Part shown: piece by piece, positions 1-10,690 of the stretch
Layout of the letters: each line of letters starts with the position of its first letter
Position numbering within the stretch: position 1 is the first letter of the stretch
NCBI GenBank assembly: GCA_963969495.1
Contig: OZ018326.1
Location: forward strand, 150,751,806 to 150,815,805
Source: Ceratothoa steindachneri
Taxonomy: Eukaryota; Arthropoda; Malacostraca; Isopoda; Cymothoidae
Direction of reading: 5' to 3'
Length of the DNA stretch: 64,000 bases
The notes under the pieces: model-generated
Databases searched by the model: none
Seen by the model: the letters and a program-made list of their open reading frames with translations, nothing else
Told to the model about the DNA's origin: nothing
Made by a program: the position numbers and the translations under genes

Positions 1-590
1 TGGTGTAGTAATTATTTTCATTGTAACGTAAGTGACTCTTTAGAAATTCTAATCTTTTGTTCAAGATTTATCCAATAATAATGGAGATGAAAATAATGTA
101 AAATTTTCCGTCATTTATGACGGCACATGTACACTAATTTCAAAATATTTTTCAACGGGATAAAATTATCGAAATTTATGAATATTGACTTAAACATTTA
201 AATAAAATCATATTATTTATACAAAACTAACTGCAGTCATTCGATTGATTGCAATTACGTGATTTTTCACGCATGGGTAAACTAGTAGTTTTGCCTGTGC
301 TTGTTCCTTTTGGTTACCTGAAAAATTAAGGGTTTGAGGGGGTTATAAAATGTTAAATTTTGTGTATATAAATTAGGTGTATATTATGTCAATTTTTAAC
401 GTCCGAGAAACAAGAATATAATCATTAAATAGAATGAATATATGTTGTAAAATGCCTGCATACAGTTTCTTCAGGATTAATGGGCAAGTATCGGATTTTT
501 ATATCGGAAATGAAACATAAAATTCCAGATACCAATTTGAGTTCCGATACTACCGATATTCGATACCGATACTGAGTACTCGTCCCATCA

Positions 591-594
<4 letters not shown>
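1..594. other. AT-rich DNA, no gene seen
   Basis: No open frame with recognisable protein similarity and no clear repeat structure. It ends in the first (TA)n array. Confidence 0.6.

Positions 595-627
<33 letters not shown>
595..627. repeat. (TA)n microsatellite
   Basis: Uninterrupted TA dinucleotides directly abutting the left end of the palindromic element that starts at 628. Confidence 0.95.
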
Positions 628-630
<3 letters not shown>

Positions 631-670
631 GAATATGAAGACCCAGGTGATTATTCTAATCATTTATTGG

Positions 671-708
671 CCAGACGTTTCGTACCTTTACTAGGACCAT
701 CTTCAGCG
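671..708 (-). other. Hammerhead-like core motif, left arm
   Basis: Read on the minus strand, CTGAAGA (fits CUGANGA) is followed 18 bases later by GAAACGTC. A GACG a few bases upstream could pair with CGTC as a short stem III. A clean NUH cleavage triplet is not evident, so this may be a decayed or coincidental ribozyme core. Confidence 0.3.
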
Positions 709-1948
709 ACTATATCGTCTACTGAGAAGGGATAGGAACATTAATTGATAACACTTAAAAGAATGCATTAAAAAAAGCGGAAGAAGGCAAGTTAAAATAA
801 TAAAATTGACAATAATTAAAATTAAAGTAAAAACACTAAAAATATATAGAATTAAATAATATTACCCAGTGGTATTTAAAAAAAAATAGAAAATGAAATT
901 ATAACAAATTGGCTTGATTATCACGTATTAGAAGTTACTGAAGTAAACAAAAAATAACGTAATATTAAATTGGAAAAACACACCACAAAAAGACAAAAAC
1001 CCCGAAAATAAATCAGAATGAACAAGGAGACTGACCTTTAACGTGGGAGTTGAGAAATCAACTAACTAAACATTTAAAATTACTGACGAAATTTATTCGG
1101 TTGGTCGGTTGGCTAGTTAATCTATTAAAGTGTTGGTTGGTTATATTGTGAATAATATAATTGAGGAGAAGTAATTATTTAACTTTGGATCCTGTATAAT
1201 TGGATCCTGTATAATTTACAATTATACATGTACGACCTGCCACAGTCGTTATGTAGGCCTACCTGGCTTACAATTCAACTGCAGGATCATGAAGCACTTG
1301 GGTTTGTCTCATAGGACTGGTATTCTCATTTCTAAACCTGAAGCCTCTTCCATCAGGCAACAGTCAGAGTATCACCATGATCCTCTTAATTCTAATTCAT
1401 TTACTATATTATCTTCAGCCTTAACTTCTCTCGATTTGAAAATCTTAGAGTCACTATATATCATTAAAATGAATCCAAAGTTAAATAATTACGCCTCATC
1501 AATTAAATTATTCACAATATAACCAACCAACACTTCAATAGATTAGCTAGCCAACCGACCAACCGAATAAATTTCGTCAGTTATTTTATATGTTTAGTTA
1601 GTTGATTTCTCAACTCCCACGTTAAAGGTCAGGCCCCTTGTTCATTTTGATTTATTTTCGGGTTTTTTGTCTTTTGTTGGTGTGTGTTTATACAATATAA
1701 TATAATGTTATTTTTTTGTTTACTTCAGTAACTTTTAATATGTGATAATCAAGTGAGTTTGTTATAACTTCACTTTCTATTTTTTTAAAATACCAATGGG
1801 TAAGATTATTTAATTCTATATATTTTTAGTGTTTTTACTTTAATTTTAATTATTATCAATTTTATTATTTTAACTTGCCTTCTTCCGCTTTTTTTTTAAT
1901 GCATTCTTTTAAGTGTTATTAATTAATGTTCCTTCCCCTTCTCATTAG

Positions 1949-1998
1949 ACGATATAGTCGCTGAAGATGGTTTTAGTAAAGGTCCGAAACGTCCGGCC
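1949..1998 (+). other. Hammerhead-like core motif, right arm
   Basis: Second copy of the motif on the plus strand: GACGATATAGTCG, then CTGAAGA, an 18-base stem-loop candidate and GAAACGTC. The two core blocks are identical in both arms while the loop between them varies (TCCTAG versus TTTTAG), which hints at constraint on the core. Confidence 0.3.
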
Positions 1999-2077
1999 AA
2001 TAAATGATAAGTATAATCACCTGGGTCTTCATATTCCTGCTACATATGAAATTCCCAAGGAACAAATCAATTACCAG

Positions 2078-2080
<3 letters not shown>

Positions 2081-2154
<74 letters not shown>

Positions 2155-2155
2155 A
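2081..2155. repeat. (TA)n microsatellite
   Basis: Long TA array with one GTA interruption near 2144, lying 41 bp outside the right arm of the palindromic element. Confidence 0.95.
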
Positions 2156-3645
2156 TAATACTGTCGTATATCTATTTCTAAAAATAATTGAGTAATTTAT
2201 ATTTCAACGACTTGGTATTATATTTATAGGGAAATCGATCTCTCACCCTAATAAACAGAGGCTCTGTTCGGTCATCACAACGTTCTGGTGATTGGCAGTG
2301 TAACCCGATTACTTACCGCCCCGTCCCTCTCTCTTCTCGACACGCTGAGAACCAGAAGGCCTCCTCCAACCACGAGATGTACGGATCATCAGATTTCTGT
2401 GCCAGCGAGCATATCAATACGAAGGGAAGGAGACTAGGTGCCATAACAATGGGTAAACAGGCACTATTTCCCATAAGATTTGGGATCTAATTTCCCGTCA
2501 TAGACGAAATTAGAGGAGCGGCGGCCAAAAGCCAGAAGATGCCTTTAGGGCTAAGTGAAAGACGCTTGGAGAAGAGTCGTTAGAGGAGCGAGGCTTAATT
2601 CCTAACCTCTTGTCCCTCCTCCCTTCCCCTACTCACAGTGGGTTGGTGAAGTATATAGGCTGATAACTGGAAAAAAAGAAGGAAGATCGAGTAAGAGATC
2701 GACACGACGAAATCGGGCAGAAGTGCCCAGAAATCAAAGAAAGGAACAAAGAAGAAGCTCAGGCTGAGCCAGTTCCTGGTAATCACACCAAAAATTTGAT
2801 TTTTTTGTATTGAGAAACAATCTCATACATCACTTGTCAGAGAAAACCCCTATCCTGGTTTGTTACGAAAAAACACAGAGATAGTCCTCGCCATTGATAA
2901 GTGCCCTAAAGTGAACTCCCTCAAACCTCCACCCATTCGTCAAGGGATTCTCTGTTTGCTCAGCGCTCGTTAGTGAGAAGCATTCCAAGATTAACCCGAC
3001 GATTGGAAAAAGCATACCTTCACGGTCCCGTTGTGTAAATCATCTGACTAAGACAACGTGCTTAACGCCAGCCGTCGCTTTCACCGAAATCACCTGTTGC
3101 TTCAAGCCCGTCTCCGCGCTAGTCAAACAGCTGGGTGTCTGTGAACACGCCCACGCGCCTACCTGCAAAAACATTTTTTTGTCTACATAAAAATTCAAGG
3201 TCAAGGATTCATGTGTGTTTTTTTTAAAGGTAAAGAAATTCAATTATTTTAGAGTGTCAATTAGCGTCGAATATTAGGTTGAGCATTGGGTCAATCATTA
3301 CTTTATATTCATTTGGTTTAAATTAGTAATTCTAACATAAACTCGTTTATTCATAGCTGTATAGTTTGTTTTGTTTTTTTTATTTCACTTTTTTTATGTT
3401 GTAATTAAAAATATATTTTGGGGGAAGTATTAAATTCAATCCTCAAAATGCTGGACATGGCACTAGAAATCCTCTAAGATTAAATAACGTAAAAGAATAA
3501 AGCACACTTAGAGAAAACATAATCAATGTGTTATTCAAGTACATAACAAACCTACGTACGTATATCACCACTCTTCCCTTACAATACCACGACAATATTT
3601 AAAAATAAAATATATATCTAACTTTTTTACGGCACTATTACACTA

Positions 3646-3647
<2 letters not shown>
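2156..3647. other. No gene seen; 2230-3160 less AT-rich than surroundings
   Basis: 2230-3160 is richer in G and C than the neighbouring DNA and may be an old insertion such as a solo LTR, but I cannot define paired ends or a target duplication. The remainder is plain AT-rich sequence. Confidence 0.4.

Positions 3648-3714
<67 letters not shown>
3648..3714. repeat. (TA)n microsatellite, left flank of mariner-like element
   Basis: TA array that stops exactly where the terminal inverted repeat of the 3715-5416 element begins. Confidence 0.95.
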
Positions 3715-3716
<2 letters not shown>

Positions 3717-5414
3717 AAGTGTCTCAGAAAAAGGTTAACCGTACTCTGAATTAGTATACCTCAAATCCTAGAGATTTTTGAGTACTGCAAAACAAACAAA
3801 TTTATCAACTATTTATCTGTCAATTCTGGAAATTTCCTCAAATTCCCGTTTACGGTATTGATACACTAATGGGTTTAGTGGAGGCTATCAAAATTATGTT
3901 TGCGCAAGGAAGTAAAATAATGTAACTTCGAAGTTTAAAATCAATAAATATATTTAAATCCATTTTTAACAAAAACACCTCTTCATATGGGTAATACAAA
4001 TTCACCTTATAAATTTCTAAGCACCGTTTCCTTCCACATGTCCTTCATGTCTTTCCAATCACAGTTGCGCCTTTGATCTCATTGATTAAACCTATTTTAT
4101 GATTAACTTGAGATTTTCCTTAATTCTATTGACGTGTGATACTATCTCTGAATTGGTTGATGCTTTGTCGTGGAGTCGAATACACTTTATTCTTTAGATA
4201 TCCCCATAAGAAATAATCTCACGGTGTTAAGTCAGAGGATCTTGGGGGCCATTCAATTGCATGATTTAGCGCGACAATGCGGTTGTGAACCGTTTCTGTT
4301 ATTTTTCTTGTTACAGAAAGCTGACTATGAGCTGGTGTGCCGTCCTGAATCCACCAAAGTCTATTGAATTGATTGCTGTAAATCTAGCGGAGTTCTGGAA
4401 AGATCCTTTCGTTGATAATCCTCAGGTAGGCAGTACCATTCAAGTTATACTCGTAAAACAATGGGCCGACAAAATAGCCAGTTCCGCATATTCCGATTCA
4501 CAGAGACACTTTCTGCTGAGAATTACGTTTGTCAAAGTTAAATGCTGGGGGTGCTTCAGCGGCACATATTGCCGATTCACAATGTGTTCCAAGAAACGAT
4601 CAGGTTTATGGAAAAGCCATTCGACAAATTGTCTACGACGACGAAAATCAGTTTCAAGAAGCTGGTGTCTTGCATGCATCTTATAGGGATGGCATTTTAA
4701 ATGATGACTTTGACAATGGTAACCCATTCTTTTTGACTGATACATGTGGATTTTGAAGAAGTGTCATCTGAACATTTTTGATATTTTCTGTTGTTCTTAT
4801 GGTTCTCATACAACCCGAACGACCTTTATTTAGATTTAAGTATGTTCCTTCATGTTGGTATTTGAAAACATTTTTACAAATTGTGGGCTTGCTTGGTGGG
4901 TGCCTACCTGGAAAACGTTGTTAAAATGAATCTTGTACTGGTTTAATACTGCCAGTCTTAATAAAGTTTGTGACTACAAATACGGGGTGATCTTTTTTTA
5001 ACTATGTAAGTAAACTTTTACACAGAAACGCTTTGGTTTGCTTAGTAAGCAATAATAACGAGATCATGCCACAGCGTGGCTCAAAAAAACACTGTAAAAT
5101 GGCCTGGGCTTTGCTTGAAGAATCGCACAGTGAACTAGGCTACCTAGGCTCCCTATGCTTATCTTGAAAGTGCACGGCGACCGAGCATTCTTAGGCTTCG
5201 TTTCATTATTTTACTTCCTTGCGCAAACATATTTTTGATAGCCTCTACTAAACCCATTAGTATATAAAAATCATAAAAGGGAATTTAATAAAATTCGCAA
5301 AATTGAGAGATAAATAGTTGTTAAATAAAATACTTTTCGCAGGACCCCAAAATCTCCAATACTATTTGATTTATACTAATTCAAATTACGGTTAACTTTT
5401 TTCTGGGACACCCT

Positions 5415-5416
<2 letters not shown>
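3715..5416 (-). mobile_element. Mariner/Tc1-superfamily element with ~210-bp inverted ends
   Basis: The left end (CAAAGTGTCTCAGAAAAAGG) recurs inverted at the right end (CTTTTTTCTGGGACACCCTTG region), and similarity between the ends continues inward for about 210 bp (3715-3925 versus 5195-5416). Both ends abut TA arrays, which fits the TA target duplication of this superfamily. The interior carries a degraded transposase on the minus strand. Length is about 1.7 kb, usual for a complete mariner-type copy. Confidence 0.8.
4000..4780 (-). pseudogene. Degraded mariner-like transposase
   Basis: Minus-strand reading gives blocks typical of DDE/D transposases of the IS630-Tc1-mariner group: WIQDGTPAHSQLSV near 4320-4365 (second catalytic Asp in QDG), EWPPRSSDLTP at 4221-4253, then DYFLWGYLKNKVYSTPRQS just downstream, with a stop codon between the last two. 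Upstream blocks near 4400-4760 continue in other frames. Several stops and frameshifts make it non-functional. The family resembles the many invertebrate proteins with a WPPRSPDLTP-LDFFLWG signature. The N-terminal helix-turn-helix region cannot be followed with confidence. Confidence 0.75.

Positions 5417-5479
<63 letters not shown>
5417..5479. repeat. (TA)n microsatellite
   Basis: TA array shared as boundary between the mariner-like element (ends 5416) and the left arm of the next palindromic repeat (starts 5480). Confidence 0.95.
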
Positions 5480-5483
<4 letters not shown>

Positions 5484-5602
5484 GAAAAGATGCTTCCGAG
5501 TACTTTTGGAATTATTCAGTTCATTCTCAAGGCTAACTGGACGTGAAAATAATATAATAGTGGTATATACAAGAGTATAAAAAAAATAAAGGATCGCTTC
5601 TA
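5480..5602 (-). repeat. Repeat family B, left inverted arm
   Basis: Its reverse complement matches 9083-9200. Shared blocks are GAGTACTTTTGGAA versus the complement of TTCGAAAGTACTCC, then TTCAGTTCATT, GTGAAAATAATATAAT and GGATCGCTT. Together with the right arm it frames the piggyBac insertion. A third copy lies at 33160-33300. Confidence 0.65.
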
Positions 5603-5670
5603 AGACAAGAAATCACCAATGAGGAAGTAGGTGAAGGGCGAGTAAATTCAGATTAAGATTGGTGATTGGC

Positions 5671-5674
5671 TTAA
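5671..5674. other. TTAA target-site duplication, left
   Basis: TTAA immediately precedes the CCCTTAA terminus of the piggyBac element. The matching copy is at 9079-9082. Confidence 0.85.
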
Positions 5675-6176
5675 CCCTTAACCACAAAGATGGAAATCTT
5701 GTCACATAAACACAAAAGAGGGGTGTAGCATACCCCATTTTTGGATCAAGAAAAAAACACTTGCGTTCAAAGTTTTTTATTTCTGAAAGAATCAACAAAA
5801 AGTTCAATCCTTCCTCATTCTTTTAATGATTAAACATCCTTGAATAACTGAATTTTTTTGGTACTAAACATTAATAAAACATAAATATTGAAAATTCATT
5901 TTTTCCTGACAAATTGAAAATAAAGATTTCCCATAAATGAAATTTCCATAATAAACAAACGTGCTTCCTGTCATGGCGAGGTGGGTCCTCTCGCCTTACC
6001 CTCACCAGCCCTCAGCTCTCTGGCATCACATCTCATTGAAATAAATATTGACAAAAAAGGGTCAAGATTTAACACAGAAAAATTACACTACTTGAACTTT
6101 ATGTTATGTTATCAGTCATTACTTCTCTGAATACGTCCTAATTGATGCTTAGAGTGTGTATTACAGATGTATGATA

Positions 6177-6181
<5 letters not shown>

Positions 6182-6230
<49 letters not shown>

Positions 6231-6235
6231 CATAT
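6182..6235. repeat. (TA)n microsatellite inside the piggyBac 3' region
   Basis: TA array just downstream (minus-strand sense) of the transposase C-terminus, followed by AATATCATAT imperfect units. Confidence 0.9.
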
Positions 6236-6255
6236 AATATAATATCATATAATAT

Positions 6256-8411
6256 GTGTGTGTCTGTGTGTGTACTTACCACCTCCTCAAGACACTTGGT
6301 ACATGTAGGGTAGAAGTGGGACTGGCACACAGGTCGTTGGCATTTCACGCATCTGACGCGTGTTTTCCGGTCTGTGGAGCGGGGGCACTCAGCACACCGT
6401 ACTTGAGGGTACTTGCAGTTAGCAAGTACTTGGCAGGTGGATACTGTGTGTTAGCAACTGATGAGAGATCACAGACAGTAGATATCAGTGTTATTAGTTG
6501 CCATGAAAGATTTGCAATCGACCGCCTCTTTTTAGCCCATGGCTGAATAAATTTTCTTGCAAGGTCTAGCATGATGCGACGGCGTTTTGGAAGTCTGGTA
6601 CCTCCTGTTTTTTCTAGATTTGACTTGTATACTACTATGCCATTAATAGTACCGGCATTCAACATCCAGATAAACATACAAAGGGGCCATCTTCTAGTTC
6701 TCCAGTGGCAGGAGTACAATGCACACATTTCGTCGAAAGCGTCAACCCCACCTTTGGTGCTGTTATAATATTCTATTATCTCTGGCTTTCCTTTCTCATT
6801 TAGGGTTCGCTGGAAATGCATAGATGAGAGTAAGAGAACCGACTTCTTTTTACCTTTGGCTTTCCCTTTAGGCACGTATGAAACCAGGGTCATCTCTTTT
6901 GTGAAGAGAAAGGCACTTGAAGCACAGTCTCTATCGTCTTTACTCTTCATCTGAGGTGGAAGTTCTCGCTTGTTTGCCTTTAGTGTTTCAACCAAGGTCA
7001 TGCCACAATTCTGCAGAAGATCAGTGACTAGAGCTACAGAAGTGAACCAATTATCAGTGGTCACATTTTTGTTTGTGTGGTGGTATGGCTTTCAAAGTTC
7101 TTTCGTGAAATAATGTCTCAGTCCTACTCTAGCTGTGAGCCGTGTAGAATCCTTTCCTAGGTATAGCATGCATCCTAATAGATATTTGGTCTTGCAATCA
7201 TTTATGAAGACCATCTTTATGCCATATTTGGCTGGCTTGCTGGGTATATACATTTTGAATGGGCATCTTCCACAAAATGCAACCAGCTGCTCATCAATAC
7301 AGAGATCTTCATGGGGTATGTAGTGGGTTTGACACTTTTCCATAAATTTATCAAACAGTTCCCTGCAAGGTGCAAATTTGTCAGTCTCTTTTCTTGTCTC
7401 TCTTGTCTGTGGGTCGTCAAAGCGTAAACAGTTTATTAGAAATTCAAAACGGGCCTGCGCCATAGCAGCACGGTACAATAGTGCACCTATGTCAGTAGAC
7501 CACATGTGGCAGGTTGAGATATGGCCATCCTTCTGTCATCCAGAAAAAAATTAGCACCCCAATGAGTGCCCGAAGTTCCTCCGGTTAGACACTTTTATGT
7601 GTTATTGTTTTCGTGGCGTATTTATTGGCTTCACTCTCAATCCTCTTATTTTTCCACTGACAGACTATTTTAAAAAATGAATCCTCCATGAACAATTTGA
7701 AGCACTTCTCCAGGGAATCACAAGCTTGTGCTTTGGCACTTGGTCCGGGGTTACCAGTAACAATGTTCCTGGATAGACGATGTTTGCTATTGGAATGTGG
7801 GCGGGTTAACCATATGAACCCACTCTTACTTTCCAGAGTAGTACTCTCAAATCGTACTAAAGATGGACCATCAACTTGAGCTCGTTTTCGTTTTCTCCCA
7901 CGTATCCTACCATCACTGGTTGCAGAGGAAGAAGGGCTAGCATCAGAAGAGCTGGCTGTAGTGGTGTGTCCACGTTGGAAGCAGCATCATTAGGTGCAGC
8001 TATAGGTGAAGGAGGAGAAGTTACATCAGCTAAGGTGGAAGGAATACTATCTATAAAGTTCCGAGGGTGTGGTCCAGCAACAGTGCATTTTTTTTTCTTT
8101 GGGGATGATGTGCGAATTGTTTTGTTGCTGGTTTGCTTCTGTTTTTTTCTTCTTCCCCGTCTCAATTTCAACCTCCTCTGGCTCTTCATCTTGTTCACTA
8201 CATGATGGGACATAATCCTTATCCTCATCACTATCATACACCACATCTACCTGCATTTGATCCTCTCCTCCCCATCACTTGCCGATACTTCAGCAACATC
8301 TTCGTTAAAGTCTTCATTTTCATCCTCAGAATCCTCACCTAAGTTTGACAAGACAGCAGTCACGTTCACCATATGTGATAGCTCCCCATCAGTTAAGAAT
8401 TTCTTTGACAT
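6256..8411 (-). pseudogene. piggyBac transposase, broken by frameshifts and stops
   Basis: Cut-and-paste transposase acting on TTAA sites. Likely start is the ATG at 8411 (MSKKFLTDGELSHMV), followed by an acidic, low-complexity N-terminus that changes frame near 8257. The core DDD domain follows: LCIDEQLVAFCGRCPFKMY (first Asp) near 7260-7300, VTTDNWFTSVALVTDL (second Asp) near 7030-7065, and NSTKGGVDAFDEM (third Asp) near 6730-6770, so all three catalytic aspartates survive. A stop near 7092 and shifts near 7520-7590 break the core. The C-terminal cysteine-rich finger (KTRVRCVKCQRPVCQSH, then CTKC) is present at about 6290-6365 but in a different frame from the preceding segment. The pieces together make a normal family length of roughly 600 residues. 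Confidence 0.88.
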
Positions 8412-8768
8412 TTTCACTGTTTTTATTGTCTGAATTTTTTACCTGGAAAAATTTTAATATCCCTGTAAAACAATAAACAAAATAAAAACTTATTCTTTGA
8501 CACTTTCACTGTTTCTAAATATAATTTTCTTTTATTTTCTTTTCTTTTTTTATAAATATGATTTAATTAAATATAACCTAGGACACTTTTATTTGACACT
8601 TTTGCTGCTTTTATAGTACTTTCTTTTCTAATATATGTAATTTCTGTAAATAGAACCTGGAACACTTTTATTCATGCCTGCAAAGAAATAAAAATAATTA
8701 GAAAAGACAATAAAAATATAGTACAACAATACATAACTCACCAAAAGCTGACCTAAAAACACATATTT

Positions 8769-8902
8769 GGCGTGGTATGCACCACCAACATATCATAAAG
8801 TGGGTTACCATGCACCCCATTATCTCTCCAAACCACATATTTGGGGTGGTATGCACCCCAAATAGATTTATACTAAAACACTTAAGTGGGGTGTGCTGCA
8901 CC
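8769..8902. repeat. Subterminal palindromic repeats of the piggyBac element
   Basis: At least four related units spaced about 30-45 bp apart, at 8769-8786, 8800-8819, 8843-8859 (GGGGTGGTATGCACCCC) and 8886-8902. A related palindrome, GGGGTGTAGCATACCCC, sits at 5720-5736 near the opposite terminus. Position and symmetry suggest transposase recognition sites. That role is inferred. Confidence 0.65.
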
Positions 8903-9082
8903 AAAAACAAGAATAACAACAACGACAATAGGAGCACAGGACACTCACACACCTACCCTCCTAAGGAAACCTCTAGACTAAACCGACAGTGACCGGTGCA
9001 GTGCTGGTAGCTACTATGGCAGAGTTGCCAAAGTTTTTTTTTGTGGGGTGGACAGAACCCCATGTTTGTGTTTAAGGGTTAA

Positions 9083-9260
9083 AAGCGGTTCTTTATCTTT
9101 TACTGTCTTATATATAACATTATATTATTTTCACTTGTAGTATCTTTGATTATAATGAACTAAATAAAGTTCGAAAGTACTCCAAAGTACCTTTTGATTT
9201 TTCCTACGTGACATTGCATTCATTGCTAACCTCACGTGCTACTTTGTGAGTTATCCATTT

Positions 9261-9263
<3 letters not shown>
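9083..9263 (+). repeat. Repeat family B, right inverted arm
   Basis: Begins right at the TTAA junction of the piggyBac element. Its conserved block ATGAACTAAATAAAGTTCG followed by AAAGTACTCC forms a small GAACT/AGTTC hairpin. The last ~65 bp have no partner in the left arm, but resemble the tail of the 33160-33300 copy (CATTTTTCC/GCATTTATT type). Confidence 0.65.
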
Positions 9264-9349
<86 letters not shown>

Positions 9350-9370
9350 TATATATATATACATATATAT
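9264..9370. repeat. (TA)n microsatellite
   Basis: Long TA array with small interruptions (AATA near 9342, ACATA near 9361), between family B and the next mariner relic. Confidence 0.95.
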
Positions 9371-9371
9371 C

Positions 9372-10566
9372 CCGGGCTTTAAAAAACTTTTGTTATACTC
9401 ACTTTTTTCATCTTTCCAAGTGTTTACGTGTCTGATAAAATAAACAACTTAGAACTCTACTTTCCGGGTACGGGTCATTAAAGCTTCTTTTCTATTGTAT
9501 GCAAATGTACCGATATGAAAATCAAAAGAATCGAGATCCCTTCTCTTCTGTCCTCCGGCTACAACATGACCGAGATCGTTAAGTTGCCCAACGTCAAACG
9601 ACTGACTCGCCACAAACTCTCGGAGGTGCTCAAATAAGGGAAACATGTCATAGATCGGCTCTGTTCAGGCTGCACTCAAGTTGTCAACCGTTTAACTGTG
9701 ATAAAATCTCACGAAAGTGATCCGAAGCTCAAAATGACTGCGCTCGCGAAGAAGATGATCATCTCGTTGGCCACGGTATCCAGGGCCGTCAAGGTCGAGT
9801 GCGGCAAAAGCTTGAGGTGCTGGAAAAGGCTTCTCTCTCTTCACCGTGCATATGCAAGAACAACGCCTGGAGCGTTGCCTTCAGCAACGTAATGACTTGA
9901 AGATCCATCACAGTTGATTTCTCAATTTTTATGATGAAAAAACTTTCACGGTCGATTCGGTCATCAAGAAGCAGAGCGAGCGCGTGGTAAGCTTGTGCCA
10001 GGACGTCTCCGAGGTCCACTATGTGTCCACGCCCTAGCACCTGCCCTCTCTGATGATTCGCAGCGTCGTGGATTCAAATAGAAAGGTAATGAGGCTGGTG
10101 TGGTTTAAGATCGGTAACAGGCTCACATAAGCCTATTACATGGATATCCTGGCCACGATCGTCCTGCTCTAGGTGAGAAAGATCACAATGAAGGCTGAAT
10201 ATTTCTTTCAGCAGGACAGTGTTGCAACCCACATAAACAAGACCATGCAAGAGTGGTTCAGGGCGAATATGTAATTCGTGTAAGCGCTTGTAAAGTGCAA
10301 AGTCTCCAAGGTCTGACACATCAACTTCGAGGAGCTGAAATTTCCGTCATCCGAGTATGCACTGCCACAACTTTGGCGTAGATTTCAAGTCTACCATGGA
10401 GAGCGTGCTCGCCGCCGGGAGGCCACATTGATGAATATTACAAATTAAATACATATTTATAAGTTAAAATATTAAAAAGTGGCTAACTTCATCAAAACTA
10501 TAATTGTGTCCTTTGTTGAAAGAGTCGTAACGAGTGTAACAGACCGGACTTTTGCACTATCCGGCA
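9372..10566 (+). mobile_element. Degraded Tc1/mariner element
   Basis: Plus-strand fragments of a Tc1/mariner transposase are flanked by weak inverted ends (CCGGGCTTTAAAAAACTT on the left, complement of AAGTCCGG...CCGG on the right) and by microsatellites. Recognisable blocks are PKLKMTALAKKMIISLATVSR (N-terminal helix-turn-helix, near 9725), NFYDEKTFTVDSVIKKQSER (equivalent of the catalytic SDEK/FTV strand, near 9925) and AEYFFQQDSVATHINKTMQEW (YFQQDGAPAH-type block with the second Asp, near 10195). Many stops and shifts are present. It is older than the piggyBac copy. Confidence 0.75.

Positions 10567-10690
<124 letters not shown>

Larger units (their letters stand above)
628..2039. mobile_element. 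Large palindromic (foldback) element between TA arrays, Penelope-like or retrozyme-like ends
   Basis: Two long arms, about 628-1192 and 1467-2039, are inverted copies of each other with scattered mismatches and small indels. They enclose a unique spacer of about 270 bp. The outermost bases (CAGGAATATGAAGACCCAG on the left) return as their reverse complement at 2021-2039, so the ends are well defined. No transposase or reverse transcriptase is encoded. Each arm carries, close to its outer end and reading outward, a conserved CTGAAGA ... GAAACGTC block. This kind of inverted arrangement is known for Penelope-like elements, some of which carry hammerhead ribozyme motifs. That assignment is inference. 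A non-autonomous foldback DNA element is the alternative. Confidence 0.7.
5675..9078 (-). mobile_element. piggyBac element, nearly complete, 3.4 kb
   Basis: The left terminus reads CCCTTAACCACAAAGATGG and the inverted right terminus CCCTTAAACACAAACATGG. Each is flanked by TTAA, the exact target duplication of piggyBac elements. Between them is a minus-strand transposase with the piggyBac DDD signature, now broken. Just inside both ends are palindromic 17-mers of the form GGGGTG-N-TAC/TGCACCCC, one on the left (5720-5736) and several on the right (8769-8902), which may be transposase-binding sites. A TA array (6182-6235) lies between the end of the coding region and the left terminus. Confidence 0.92.

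Noticed and set aside
1967..2195. Open frames encoding runs of Tyr-Ile near 2.0, 9.3, 10.5, 46.2 and 58.5 kb
   Set aside because: They are translations of (TA)n arrays, not proteins.
2230..3160. Solo LTR with an AATAAA near 2250
   Set aside because: No paired TG/CA ends, no target duplication and no second copy in the window.
4170..4756. Plus-strand frames at the mariner element as genes
   Set aside because: They are complements of the minus-strand transposase relic.
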